Origin: Leptolyngbya sp. Heron Island J
GTDB lineage: Bacteria > Cyanobacteriota > Cyanobacteriia > Phormidesmidales > Phormidesmidaceae
Reading direction: 5' to 3'
Length of the DNA stretch: 52,360 bases
Assembly: GCF_000482245.1 (NCBI RefSeq)
Contig: NZ_AWNH01000085.1
Location: 1 to 52,360 of the forward strand
Of the stretch, positions 7,947 to 15,358 are shown piece by piece. The notes under the pieces were generated by a model, which was not told the DNA's origin, did not search any database, and saw only the letters and a program-made list of their open reading frames with translations. Both the position numbers and the translations under genes were made by a program. The stretch's first letter is position 1. The number at the start of each line of letters is the position of its first letter.

Positions 7947-7970
7947 AGAAACAACGAAAGAAACAACGAA
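7947..7970. repeat. 12-bp tandem direct repeat in LysR/DJ-1 intergenic region
   Basis: AGAAACAACGAA occurs twice head to tail (7947-7958, 7959-7970). It is placed between the divergent LysR and DJ-1-family genes, where a LysR protein would be expected to bind. It may be a protein-binding site or a simple slippage duplication. Confidence 0.45.
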
Positions 7971-8046
7971 CCAACGCATCCTCACTAAAGCGTTCGGGGG
8001 AATCTTCCGTTGTCAGATTTTGCAACTTGTTTAGGAGCAACACTTC

Positions 8047-8733
8047 ATGGCTAATCCTCATATTCTGATTGTGCTTACCTCCCACAACCAGCTTGGCGAC
8101 ACCGGGCACGCTACCGGATTCTGGCTGGAAGAGCTGGCTTGTCCTTACTACACATTTCTTGATGCCGGTGCCACCGTCACCCTGGCTTCAATCAAAGGCG
8201 GTCAGGCTCCGCTAGATCCTAAAAGCCATCTAGACGAGAGTCAAACTGACTACACCAAACGCTTTCTAGCTGATAGTGCAGCCCAAGAGGCATTGGCTAA
8301 TACGATTGCCATTGACCAGGTGGATGCCGGTGATTATGACGCCATTTTTCTACCCGGCGGTCACGGCACCATGTGGGATTTTGCTGTCAGCTCTACCCTG
8401 AGCAATTTGATTGAAGCCTTTGATGAAGAGGAGAAAATCATTGCTGCCGTCTGTCATGCACCGGCTGGTCTGGTCAATGTGAAAACAGCCTCAGGCGAAC
8501 CGTTGGTTAAAGGGAAAGTCGTTACTGCCTTTAGCAATAGTGAAGAGAAAGCGGTTGAGCTCGATACGGTTGTTCCCTTTTTGTTAGAAACTCGTCTGCG
8601 GGAGCTAGGGGCAAGCTTTGAAGCCGGTTCTGACTGGGGGGCATTTACTAAACAGGATGGGAATTTGATTACGGGTCAAAACCCAGCTTCATCTGAACCA
8701 GCGGCTAAAGCTGTTTTGGCGGCATTGAAGTAA
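8047..8733 (+). CDS. DJ-1/PfpI-family protein, Hsp31/glyoxalase III type
   Basis: A 228-residue type-1 glutamine-amidotransferase-fold protein. The nucleophile elbow AAVCHAPAG places Cys136-His137. Glu29 in EELACPYY and the GGHGTMWD loop (104-111) match the Hsp31 branch, whose members convert methylglyoxal to lactate without glutathione or act as holding chaperones. AGGAG about 10 nt upstream is a good ribosome site. It is divergent from a LysR regulator, which probably activates it, and is followed by a 34-bp perfect palindrome (8744-8777). A role in reactive-carbonyl stress fits the surrounding redox genes (inference). Confidence 0.9.
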   Translation: MANPHILIVLTSHNQLGDTGHATGFWLEELACPYYTFLDAGATVTLASIKGGQAPLDPKSHLDESQTDYTKRFLADSAAQEALANTIAIDQVDAGDYDAIFLPGGHGTMWDFAVSSTLSNLIEAFDEEEKIIAAVCHAPAGLVNVKTASGEPLVKGKVVTAFSNSEEKAVELDTVVPFLLETRLRELGASFEAGSDWGAFTKQDGNLITGQNPASSEPAAKAVLAALK

Positions 8734-8743
8734 TACTTTTCGG

Positions 8744-8777
8744 AGTTATGGGGAGTGCGATCGCACTCCCCATAACT
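8744..8777. terminator. 34-bp perfect palindrome with HIP1 core
   Basis: The sequence is a perfect inverted repeat centred at 8760/8761 on GCGATCGC (8757-8764), with arms reading AGTTATGGGGAGT outward. As RNA it would form a very stable GC-rich hairpin 10 nt after the DJ-1-family stop codon. There is no T-run, so it may be a terminator or 3'-stability hairpin, or simply an expanded HIP1 palindrome. Confidence 0.55.
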
Positions 8778-9269
8778 TCCCTCCTCGGCAATTTGCTTAC
8801 CCCCAGCTAATCCAAAAAACTGTTACCTTTTCCCAGCCATAACCTCATTAGCCGATTACAATAATCTCACCAATAGGATTGTGTGCAACGATGGAACTTG
8901 GCTAGAAGAAAAACAGTTTTAAGTATTGTTAAAGTGCCTTGGATTAAACGGCGTCGCTGCTCAAAATCACAGTTTCACCATAGAGAAAACTCTGGGTTTT
9001 AACTCAAATTTTGTTTAAGGGCAGCAGACTGTGCTAAACCAAAGTGTCTCGCCCTACTTTAAGATTTACATCATTAGAAAGTGATTGAGACTATGTAGTT
9101 TAGATATATCTCCTGATTAATCCGATAGTTTTTTGGGCATTACTGAGCCTCAGGATGGTTTTAGCTGTAAGGAACCGTCAAATAGCAAAGGCTTCAGATC
9201 GACCCATTCCCTAAATCAGCAATCGCGTTTTTTGGATAAACTTTACTGGAGATATCGTGTTTATTCCTA
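8778..9269. other. Intergenic region upstream of the nuclease/HerA operon
   Basis: 492 bp with no convincing ORF. It should hold the promoter of the three-gene operon at 9270, but I see no strong -35/-10 pair or repeat. GGAG at 9248-9251 is the only ribosome-site-like sequence, rather far from the ATG. Confidence 0.5.
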
Positions 9270-10334
9270 ATGTCTCAAAAGCGATTACAGAATGTTCTAG
9301 AAAAACTCTCTCCAGGGCAGGTTCAAGTCGTTCTGTGTCAGAATATTACGGAGAATCTTACTTATTTACTCGATACAGCGCACTATATACGTTGGCAACG
9401 GGTAATTACTCATGTCTGGGAACAGCTACCTAACCAAAGTCAGGCGATTGCTGATGTTGTAGAAACGCTTGCCCAGGTTGCCTTTGAACTATGGCCTGCC
9501 TGGTATCAACAAGATGAGCTATTTATAGAGGCTGGCACGTCAGTTACGGATATCCTAATGAATCGGTATGCCTGTTCTAGCCTGCAGGCAACTCGTGACA
9601 ACATTTCATTACCCTGGCTCAAGGAAGCTGTACGGCAATGTCAGCAGCAAAATGTTCCTTGTTTGCCTGACTTTCCCCATAGCTTACAGTTAACTCAGCT
9701 GGCGTTTGCATTAGATTCGGATGGGCTGATTCTTGCGATCGCACATCCTCAGCCAGCCAGTCACTGTCTGTTGGGATTAGCCAAAGCTATTACGTGGATT
9801 GCTGACCATACCCATTCACGTTTGCTATTACTATTGCCAGAGAGTTTATCCACAGCGGATGAGCTAGAGTCGGTGCTTTACGGAGCTATTTCACTACACG
9901 ATATAGCTGTTCCGCCAACCGCTGTCCCTCAAGAAACTAAATATACAATCTTCCCTATTCACGGCAGACCTCATCCCTTTAGCCCTGGAGAACAAAAGTT
10001 AGCCGTTTTACTAGGCCAAGACGACGAATTAGCGCCACTGTTTAAGTTTAACCAACAGTTACAATCAGTACGTCTGAGCCAATTTATAGTTGATTTACTC
10101 TGGTCTGAAGGACGTGTCGTTGTAGAGATTGATGGCTATCGACACCATGGAAGTCGATTTGGATTTAGTTGCGATCGCAATCGCGACTACGAACTTCTCA
10201 TTAGCGACTATATTGTGTTGAGGTTACCCCATGACGAAGTGATGGCAGATGCTGAGGTAGCTATCGAAAAAATCCGTGATGTCGTCCGATTTCGGCGTCA
10301 GCAGCTTTTATCTTTGCACGAGGTACGTTCATGA
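9270..10334 (+). CDS. PD-(D/E)XK (DUF559-like) nuclease-domain protein, first gene of AAA/HerA operon
   Basis: A 354-residue protein. The last 120 residues form a DUF559/Vsr-like endonuclease core: Asp275 (FIVDLLW), then Glu286-Ile-Asp288-Gly (VVVEIDG), His292-His293 and the conserved NRDYELL..YIVLRLPHDEV tail. The spacing D-x10-E-x-D fits the PD-(D/E)XK fold that cuts DNA with Mg2+. The first 230 residues are not recognised. The stop overlaps the next start by 4 bp, so translation is coupled with the winged-helix gene and then the large ATPase. In this company it would be the cutting subunit of a DNA-processing or defence complex (inference). Confidence 0.8.
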   Translation: MSQKRLQNVLEKLSPGQVQVVLCQNITENLTYLLDTAHYIRWQRVITHVWEQLPNQSQAIADVVETLAQVAFELWPAWYQQDELFIEAGTSVTDILMNRYACSSLQATRDNISLPWLKEAVRQCQQQNVPCLPDFPHSLQLTQLAFALDSDGLILAIAHPQPASHCLLGLAKAITWIADHTHSRLLLLLPESLSTADELESVLYGAISLHDIAVPPTAVPQETKYTIFPIHGRPHPFSPGEQKLAVLLGQDDELAPLFKFNQQLQSVRLSQFIVDLLWSEGRVVVEIDGYRHHGSRFGFSCDRNRDYELLISDYIVLRLPHDEVMADAEVAIEKIRDVVRFRRQQLLSLHEVRS

Positions 10335-10984
10335 GTGAACCCTTAAAATCTAAATATGAGTTAATCCTTTGGAATCTTTTGCTAACGGGGGATGAACCCC
10401 AAGTGTCAAAAATCAAACCTAAGCTGACTACAGCTGAGTGTAAACCCCTGATTCACCAGGGACTGATCAGGCTGGAAAAACGAGGACGTGCCAACCATCT
10501 TGTGCTAGAAGACAAAGCCTGGGATTGGATGTCAGAACGTCTACAGTCAGAAGACTTTAAGGTAGAGTTTTCTCCCAGAGCTACAACAGCCATTCCAATT
10601 TTTCAAACCTTTCTCATGCGATTAGGGCAATATATGCGCTCTAACGATGTGCCGCTGGTAGAGTTCCTCAAGCCAGCACTCTCTTCATCAAACGCACCCA
10701 TCGACCATCAGCCCTCGCACGCTTCACTGGAAGAAAGAATTCGAAAAACATACGCCAGCCTAACTCAAACCAGTGCTGATTTTAGGGTGCGTATTGCTCA
10801 AATTCATCAAGCTATAAACGATATACCACCTCAGACAGTTAACAATACACTACGCTCGATGCAACAGGCTGGCGAGCTTTCCCTCAGACCTATGGAAGAT
10901 CCTGAAGAGATTGCTCTTGAAGATGAAAAAGCGGCCATCGACTTAGGCGGTGGAGACAAACGCTATTTTGTTTTTATTAAGTAA
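10331..10984 (+). CDS. Small winged-helix-like protein, second gene of AAA/HerA operon
   Basis: A 217-residue protein without a family name I can give. Residues about 8-75 read like a winged helix (an ILWNLLLTGDEP start, then a LIHQGLIRLEKRGRANHLVL wing). Residues about 130-217 look like a second one, with the helix ETVNNTLRSM-type pattern (PQTVNNTLRSMQQAGEL) and an end of GGGDKRYFVFIK. It overlaps the nuclease gene by 4 bp and is 8 bp from the ATPase gene. Probably a DNA- or partner-binding adaptor of the complex; this is inference from fold and position. Confidence 0.65.
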   Translation: MSEPLKSKYELILWNLLLTGDEPQVSKIKPKLTTAECKPLIHQGLIRLEKRGRANHLVLEDKAWDWMSERLQSEDFKVEFSPRATTAIPIFQTFLMRLGQYMRSNDVPLVEFLKPALSSSNAPIDHQPSHASLEERIRKTYASLTQTSADFRVRIAQIHQAINDIPPQTVNNTLRSMQQAGELSLRPMEDPEEIALEDEKAAIDLGGGDKRYFVFIK

Positions 10985-10992
10985 TCAAGGTT

Positions 10993-13900
10993 ATGTTTAA
11001 TCGTGACTTAGCGCTTAAAGCATTACGAACAGTTGACTTTAATTGGACAACTCGTATACGGCATGTATGGAGCACTCCAGAATTTCATATCGACGACTTA
11101 CATCACCAGGAACGACTAAAGATTCTTGCTGCTGCCAGTAAACTGGCTACTACTCAAAGCACTGAATCTCCATTAGGAGAGGTGATTACAGGAGCTGCTG
11201 GTTCAGGGAAAACCCATTTTTTAGCGGTACTGCGACAGCAATTAATTAGTCAGGGCATTGGTTTTATCCTGGTGGATATGACAGATGTTCATGACTTTTG
11301 GGAGACAACACTGCAGGGATACATCAGCTCCCTTCGAGAGGAAGATGAAGAGGGTACACCCCAATTTCAGTTAAGGAAAATCATACAATATTTGCTCGAC
11401 TTAGCTGGTTACTCTAATGTATCAGCTGAGAAAATGGCAAAACTGCCTGCTAACTACCTAAAAAAGGGCATTCTTTTGATTCTTAAGGCCGTTAATCAGC
11501 TTAATCCCCAGGCGGCTAATCAATATCAAGACATCATTAGATCACTCATACTGCTCAACTCTGATGACTTTATATTTTCTGACATTGGCTATTCCTGGTT
11601 GTCCGGATTAGAAATCGAAGATTCTGCCAAAAGAGACTTTCGCTTTAGAGCAGCAGCTAATAAAAAGCCTAGCGAAATCGTAGAGGGATTATCCTGGCTT
11701 CTAAGCTTACAATCTCCTTGGGTTTTAGCATTTGATCAGCTGGACGCAATTGTAGCTCAGCACTATCGTTCTGAAATACACTCAAGCACTGAGCAACTAT
11801 CAGAAGAACAGTCTACTTCCAAATTCATTATCAAAGGAATTTGTAGTGGGTTCATGTCTTTGCTAGATAAAACATCAAGGACCCTTACAATTGTTTCTTG
11901 TCTAGATCCTACTTGGAAGTATTTTACAGAACAAGCAATTCAATCCTTTACAGGACGATTTCAGGATTTAACTGTACTATCAGAGATTTCCCAGCAAAAC
12001 ATATCAGCTCAGCTTGTAGAGCCCCGCCTGAAAGTCGCCTATCAACAAAGTAATCTTAAGGTACCTTACCCAACATGGCCTTTTCATCCTGATTTTTTCA
12101 AATCGGTAAGTGGAAAGTTCCCCAGACAGATTTTGCGATACTGCGATCAGCATCGGCAGCGCTGTTTAGAGAACCAGGAGATTATTGAGCTTCACTCATT
12201 TGAAGCAGCGGCACCAGTCAAGCGATCAAATGTTCAGTACTCTGAAATTGAACAAAAATTTAAAAAAGCACACCAGCAGCTTAATCTTGTTCAGGCAATA
12301 GATGAAAAAAGTGAGGATAAAATTTTAGGCCAGTGGCTAAAGACCGTTGGTGAGTGCCTGATACAAGAAAACCCTTTGGCTAATAATGTAGACACCGCTC
12401 TGGATATCAGCTTTCCTGGCGGTAGAAACTACCCTCAAATGCATGCACGAGTAAGGTTGATTTACAGAGACGAAAGCGATCGCGAACAGCATCTCTGTCT
12501 TAGAGCGCTCCAGCGCAGGAATTCCAATGCATACAGAGCTCGATTAAAAGCTGCTATGACCACAGCAGGAATTGATCACGCATTAAGTTTTCGTCGATTA
12601 GTCATTGTCAGAACTCAAAATAATCAGCTTCCAGGTGGTCCAGTCGCCCAACAACTAACTCATAAATTTTCTCAATTGGGCGGATTGATTATCTATCCCA
12701 CTGATGAAGAGCTTAAAACTATGGGGGCTTTACATCAGTTAAAGATACAAAGTCTACCTAATTTTGATAGCTGGATCCGACAGCAGCGTCCAGTTTCTCA
12801 GCTTCCCTGTCTCCAAAAAACTGTAGCCTGGCTGTTTGGTGGCGAAACACCTAGTGAAATCAGACGGGATAACCTTAGCTCAGTCAATAGTGAGGATTCT
12901 GAACGTGTTTCTCCAAGTGTTTCTTCAATCAGTAGTAATGGTACTCCCCCGTCTACTGTCACTGAAACACTAGGTGAGACCTCAGCTGATGATTTAAACC
13001 CTGTCCCGCTGGGTCCTGATATAAAAACTCAGCCCAATAGCTTATCGGTGGGTAGACGCATTATTGGTCAACAAATCAGTAACATAATTACAATTCCCCT
13101 AGAAGCCTTAACCAAACATACCGTGATTTTGGCAGGCAGCGGTGCCGGAAAAACAGTGCTAGTGCGCCGATTAGTTGAAGAAACTGCACTTCAGAATATT
13201 CCAGCCATAGTCATTGATGGAGCTAATGATTTGGCAAGAATGGGTGACAGATGGCCTAACCGACCAGAGGTATGGAGTGAAGACGAGCAATATAAGGCTG
13301 AATACTATCATCGCAACACTGAGGTAGTCATTTGGACCCCAGGACGTAAGGCAGGAAGACCCCTTTCTCTTGATCCCTTGCCCAACTTTGCAGCATTGGT
13401 CAGTGATGCCGACGAATTGAGCCAAGCCATTGATATGGCCCGCGATAGTTTAGAAGGGATTGTAGCAGCCGGTAAAGGGAATACCGCCCAGATCAAACGG
13501 GGTGTTTTGCGCAATGCCCTAGAACACTTTGCCAAAACGGGAGGTGGCGATCTGGAATATTTTGCAGAATTTCTGAGAGAATTGCCTGAAGAAGCCAATG
13601 GAAGGATTAAAAATGCCGCCAGACGGGCTGAGGAAATGGCTGATTTATTAAATGCAGAAATTGCCAATAATCCCCTTCTGCGCCAAAGCGGTACAGCACT
13701 TGATCCGGCTACCCTATTTGGGTTAGAGAATCCAGCCAAAACACGTCTGTCCGTAATCAACTTTATTGGCTTACCAGGTCTGCCTCAACAACAGCAATTT
13801 CTCAATCAATTGGCGATGACCTTGTTTACTTGGATCAAAAAGAATCCAGCTCCTTCGGATCAGCCCCTGAGAGGGCTTTTAGTCATTGACGAAGCTAAAG

Positions 13901-14286
13901 ACTTTTTGCCATCTCAGCAAGTAACACCGTGTAAATCTAGCCTCAATCGCCTGGCTGCTCAGGCTCGCAAGTATGGTCTTGGTATCATTTTTGCCACCCA
14001 GGCACCCAAGAGTATTGATCACAATATTATTGCCAACTGCTCTAATCAGTTTTATGGCAGAGCTAACTCCCCAGCCGCCATTAGTGTGGTTCAAGACCAA
14101 ATCCGCCAGCGTGGTGGCCATGGAGATGACATCGCCAGACTAAAGAGAGGACAATTTTATGTTGCTTCTGAATCGTTAAATCCACCTGTTAAAATTGCCA
14201 CTTCACTTTGCTTATCTCATCACCCATCGACGCCACTAGATGAATCTGAGGTGCTATATAGTGCTCAACGGGCGATGTTGTCTTGA
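10993..14286 (+). CDS. Fused AAA-type ATPase and HerA-like translocase ATPase, third gene of operon
   Basis: A 1097-residue protein with two P-loop modules. The N-terminal AAA-type module has Walker A GAAGSGKT (67-74) and a Walker-B-like WVLAFDQLD (243-251). Residues about 440-620 are an unrecognised region, followed by a Ser/Thr-rich linker (about 630-680). The C-terminal HerA/FtsK-type module has Walker A GSGAGKT (715-721), Walker B LLVIDEAKDF (Asp966, Glu967) and the motif GIIFATQAPKSIDHNII that follows in HerA proteins. HerA proteins form hexamers that pump DNA. In HerA-NurA and HerA-effector systems they feed a nuclease or other effector, here plausibly the DUF559-like protein. AAGG just before the ATG serves as ribosome site. 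The fusion of both ATPases in one chain is unusual. Confidence 0.85.
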   Translation: MFNRDLALKALRTVDFNWTTRIRHVWSTPEFHIDDLHHQERLKILAAASKLATTQSTESPLGEVITGAAGSGKTHFLAVLRQQLISQGIGFILVDMTDVHDFWETTLQGYISSLREEDEEGTPQFQLRKIIQYLLDLAGYSNVSAEKMAKLPANYLKKGILLILKAVNQLNPQAANQYQDIIRSLILLNSDDFIFSDIGYSWLSGLEIEDSAKRDFRFRAAANKKPSEIVEGLSWLLSLQSPWVLAFDQLDAIVAQHYRSEIHSSTEQLSEEQSTSKFIIKGICSGFMSLLDKTSRTLTIVSCLDPTWKYFTEQAIQSFTGRFQDLTVLSEISQQNISAQLVEPRLKVAYQQSNLKVPYPTWPFHPDFFKSVSGKFPRQILRYCDQHRQRCLENQEIIELHSFEAAAPVKRSNVQYSEIEQKFKKAHQQLNLVQAIDEKSEDKILGQWLKTVGECLIQENPLANNVDTALDISFPGGRNYPQMHARVRLIYRDESDREQHLCLRALQRRNSNAYRARLKAAMTTAGIDHALSFRRLVIVRTQNNQLPGGPVAQQLTHKFSQLGGLIIYPTDEELKTMGALHQLKIQSLPNFDSWIRQQRPVSQLPCLQKTVAWLFGGETPSEIRRDNLSSVNSEDSERVSPSVSSISSNGTPPSTVTETLGETSADDLNPVPLGPDIKTQPNSLSVGRRIIGQQISNIITIPLEALTKHTVILAGSGAGKTVLVRRLVEETALQNIPAIVIDGANDLARMGDRWPNRPEVWSEDEQYKAEYYHRNTEVVIWTPGRKAGRPLSLDPLPNFAALVSDADELSQAIDMARDSLEGIVAAGKGNTAQIKRGVLRNALEHFAKTGGGDLEYFAEFLRELPEEANGRIKNAARRAEEMADLLNAEIANNPLLRQSGTALDPATLFGLENPAKTRLSVINFIGLPGLPQQQQFLNQLAMTLFTWIKKNPAPSDQPLRGLLVIDEAKDFLPSQQVTPCKSSLNRLAAQARKYGLGIIFATQAPKSIDHNIIANCSNQFYGRANSPAAISVVQDQIRQRGGHGDDIARLKRGQFYVASESLNPPVKIATSLCLSHHPSTPLDESEVLYSAQRAMLS

Positions 14287-14324
14287 GCTTTAACCTAAGT
14301 TCTACTAAACAGGGCTTTTTTTAA

Positions 14325-14352
14325 AGACTTGAGTATCGCTATACTCAAAGTC
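14325..14352. repeat. Hairpin downstream of the HerA operon
   Basis: GACTTGAGTAT and ATACTCAAAGTC pair around a 4-nt CGCT loop with a one-base bulge. A T7 run lies just before it rather than after, so it is not a standard plus-strand terminator. It may still mark the end of the operon transcript. Confidence 0.4.
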
Positions 14353-14385
14353 ATGAAACTATCAATCTGAATAGAATTGTTCCTA

Positions 14386-14435
14386 AGAGGCCAGAAGTCA
14401 ACATCAGAGGCCAGAAGTCAACATTATGTGGCCTC
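14386..14435. repeat. Two 20-bp direct repeats plus inverted arm before ADP-ribosylglycohydrolase gene
   Basis: AGAGGCCAGAAGTCAACAT occurs at 14386-14404 and 14406-14424, a 20-bp period. The second copy's GAGGCCA is then mirrored by TGGCCTC at 14429-14435. The block is about 120 bp before the next gene. Two sites on the same helix face suggest an operator; only two copies exist, so it is not a CRISPR. Confidence 0.5.
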
Positions 14436-14552
14436 ATTACTAGAAACTGTCGAGGCTGTTTTCAGGTTTTAATGAGAAACTTATCCCACTTGAACACATA
14501 TACGTTAGAATGCTGAGGCGATGAATGTCGATGAAAATCAATTAACATAGAT

Positions 14553-15347
14553 ATGCTCGGAGTCATTCTTGGAGATGCGTTTGGTTCTGCTCACCAACGC
14601 ACCAAAATCCAGGACTTTGAACTGATTACCCCAGACAGCCACTGGACAGAGAATACAATTTTCACTCTGGCTACTGCAGATTACCTTCTGTACGGTGGGG
14701 AGTATGAGGAAAGCTATACACGCTGGTATAGTTGGTATCCTAAAATCAAGGGAGGGTACAACAACAGCTTTAGTGAGTGGGCTAAGACAAATGGCCTAAA
14801 GCCTTACTACAGTTGTCGTAACGACGGCGCATTGCGGGCTGCTCCCATTGCCTATGCATTTGATAACCTCAAGGAGGTCATGGAAGAGGCAGAGCGCTCT
14901 GCTACGGTCAGCCACAACCATCCCGACGGTGTCCAGGGGGCTCAGGCGACAGCAGCAGCTATCTTTTTAGCTAAAGAAAAAGCACCAAAGGAGACCATTT
15001 CAGACCTCCTAACCAATATTTTTGGCTACAACTTTAAGACTTCTTACCAAGACCTGCAACAAAGCTATCAGTTCAGCTGTCTGGCAACAGACACGGTGGA
15101 AGCGGCCATCATTGCATTTTTATACTCTAAGGATTTTGAGGATGCTATCCGCAAAGCTATCTCACTGGGTGGCGATGCAAAAACCTTAGCCGCTATTGCA
15201 GGCGGCATTGCCGAGGCGTTCTACCCCAAGGTGCCTAAATCCTTACAAAATTCAGTGTGGGGGTTATTGGATGAGGGACAACAAGACTTGATTACTGAAT
15301 TCCAGGCTGAATTTGTCAACCAGTCTCTGCAAACCCAAGCTGCTTAA
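14553..15347 (+). CDS. ADP-ribosylglycohydrolase-family protein with degenerate metal sites
   Basis: A 264-residue protein of the DraG/ARH fold: start MLGVILGDAFGS, the core SHNHPDGVQGAQATAAAIFL (120-139) and the end ISLGGDAKTLAAIAGGIAEA. In active members the first metal motif is F-T-D-D-T and the last is G-G-D-(S/T)-D-T. Here they read W-T-E-N-T (31-35) and G-G-D-A-K-T (206-211), so at least three metal-binding Asp are replaced (Glu33, Asn34, Lys210). It may be a binding-only pseudoenzyme that senses ADP-ribose or an ADP-ribosylated target, or have altered chemistry. It stands 11 bp before the oxygenase gene and is probably cotranscribed with it. Confidence 0.85.
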   Translation: MLGVILGDAFGSAHQRTKIQDFELITPDSHWTENTIFTLATADYLLYGGEYEESYTRWYSWYPKIKGGYNNSFSEWAKTNGLKPYYSCRNDGALRAAPIAYAFDNLKEVMEEAERSATVSHNHPDGVQGAQATAAAIFLAKEKAPKETISDLLTNIFGYNFKTSYQDLQQSYQFSCLATDTVEAAIIAFLYSKDFEDAIRKAISLGGDAKTLAAIAGGIAEAFYPKVPKSLQNSVWGLLDEGQQDLITEFQAEFVNQSLQTQAA

Positions 15348-15358
15348 ACAGTGCTGAA

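Noticed and set aside
8744-8777. Firm call as a rho-independent terminator
   Set aside because: The stem is very strong but no T-run follows on either strand, so only a tentative terminator label is used.
13308-13760. 150-codon minus-strand ORF inside the HerA ATPase gene
   Set aside because: Antisense to a well-conserved P-loop domain; no recognisable protein features.
14386-14424. Possible CRISPR array
   Set aside because: Only two repeats with a 1-bp gap and no spacers.
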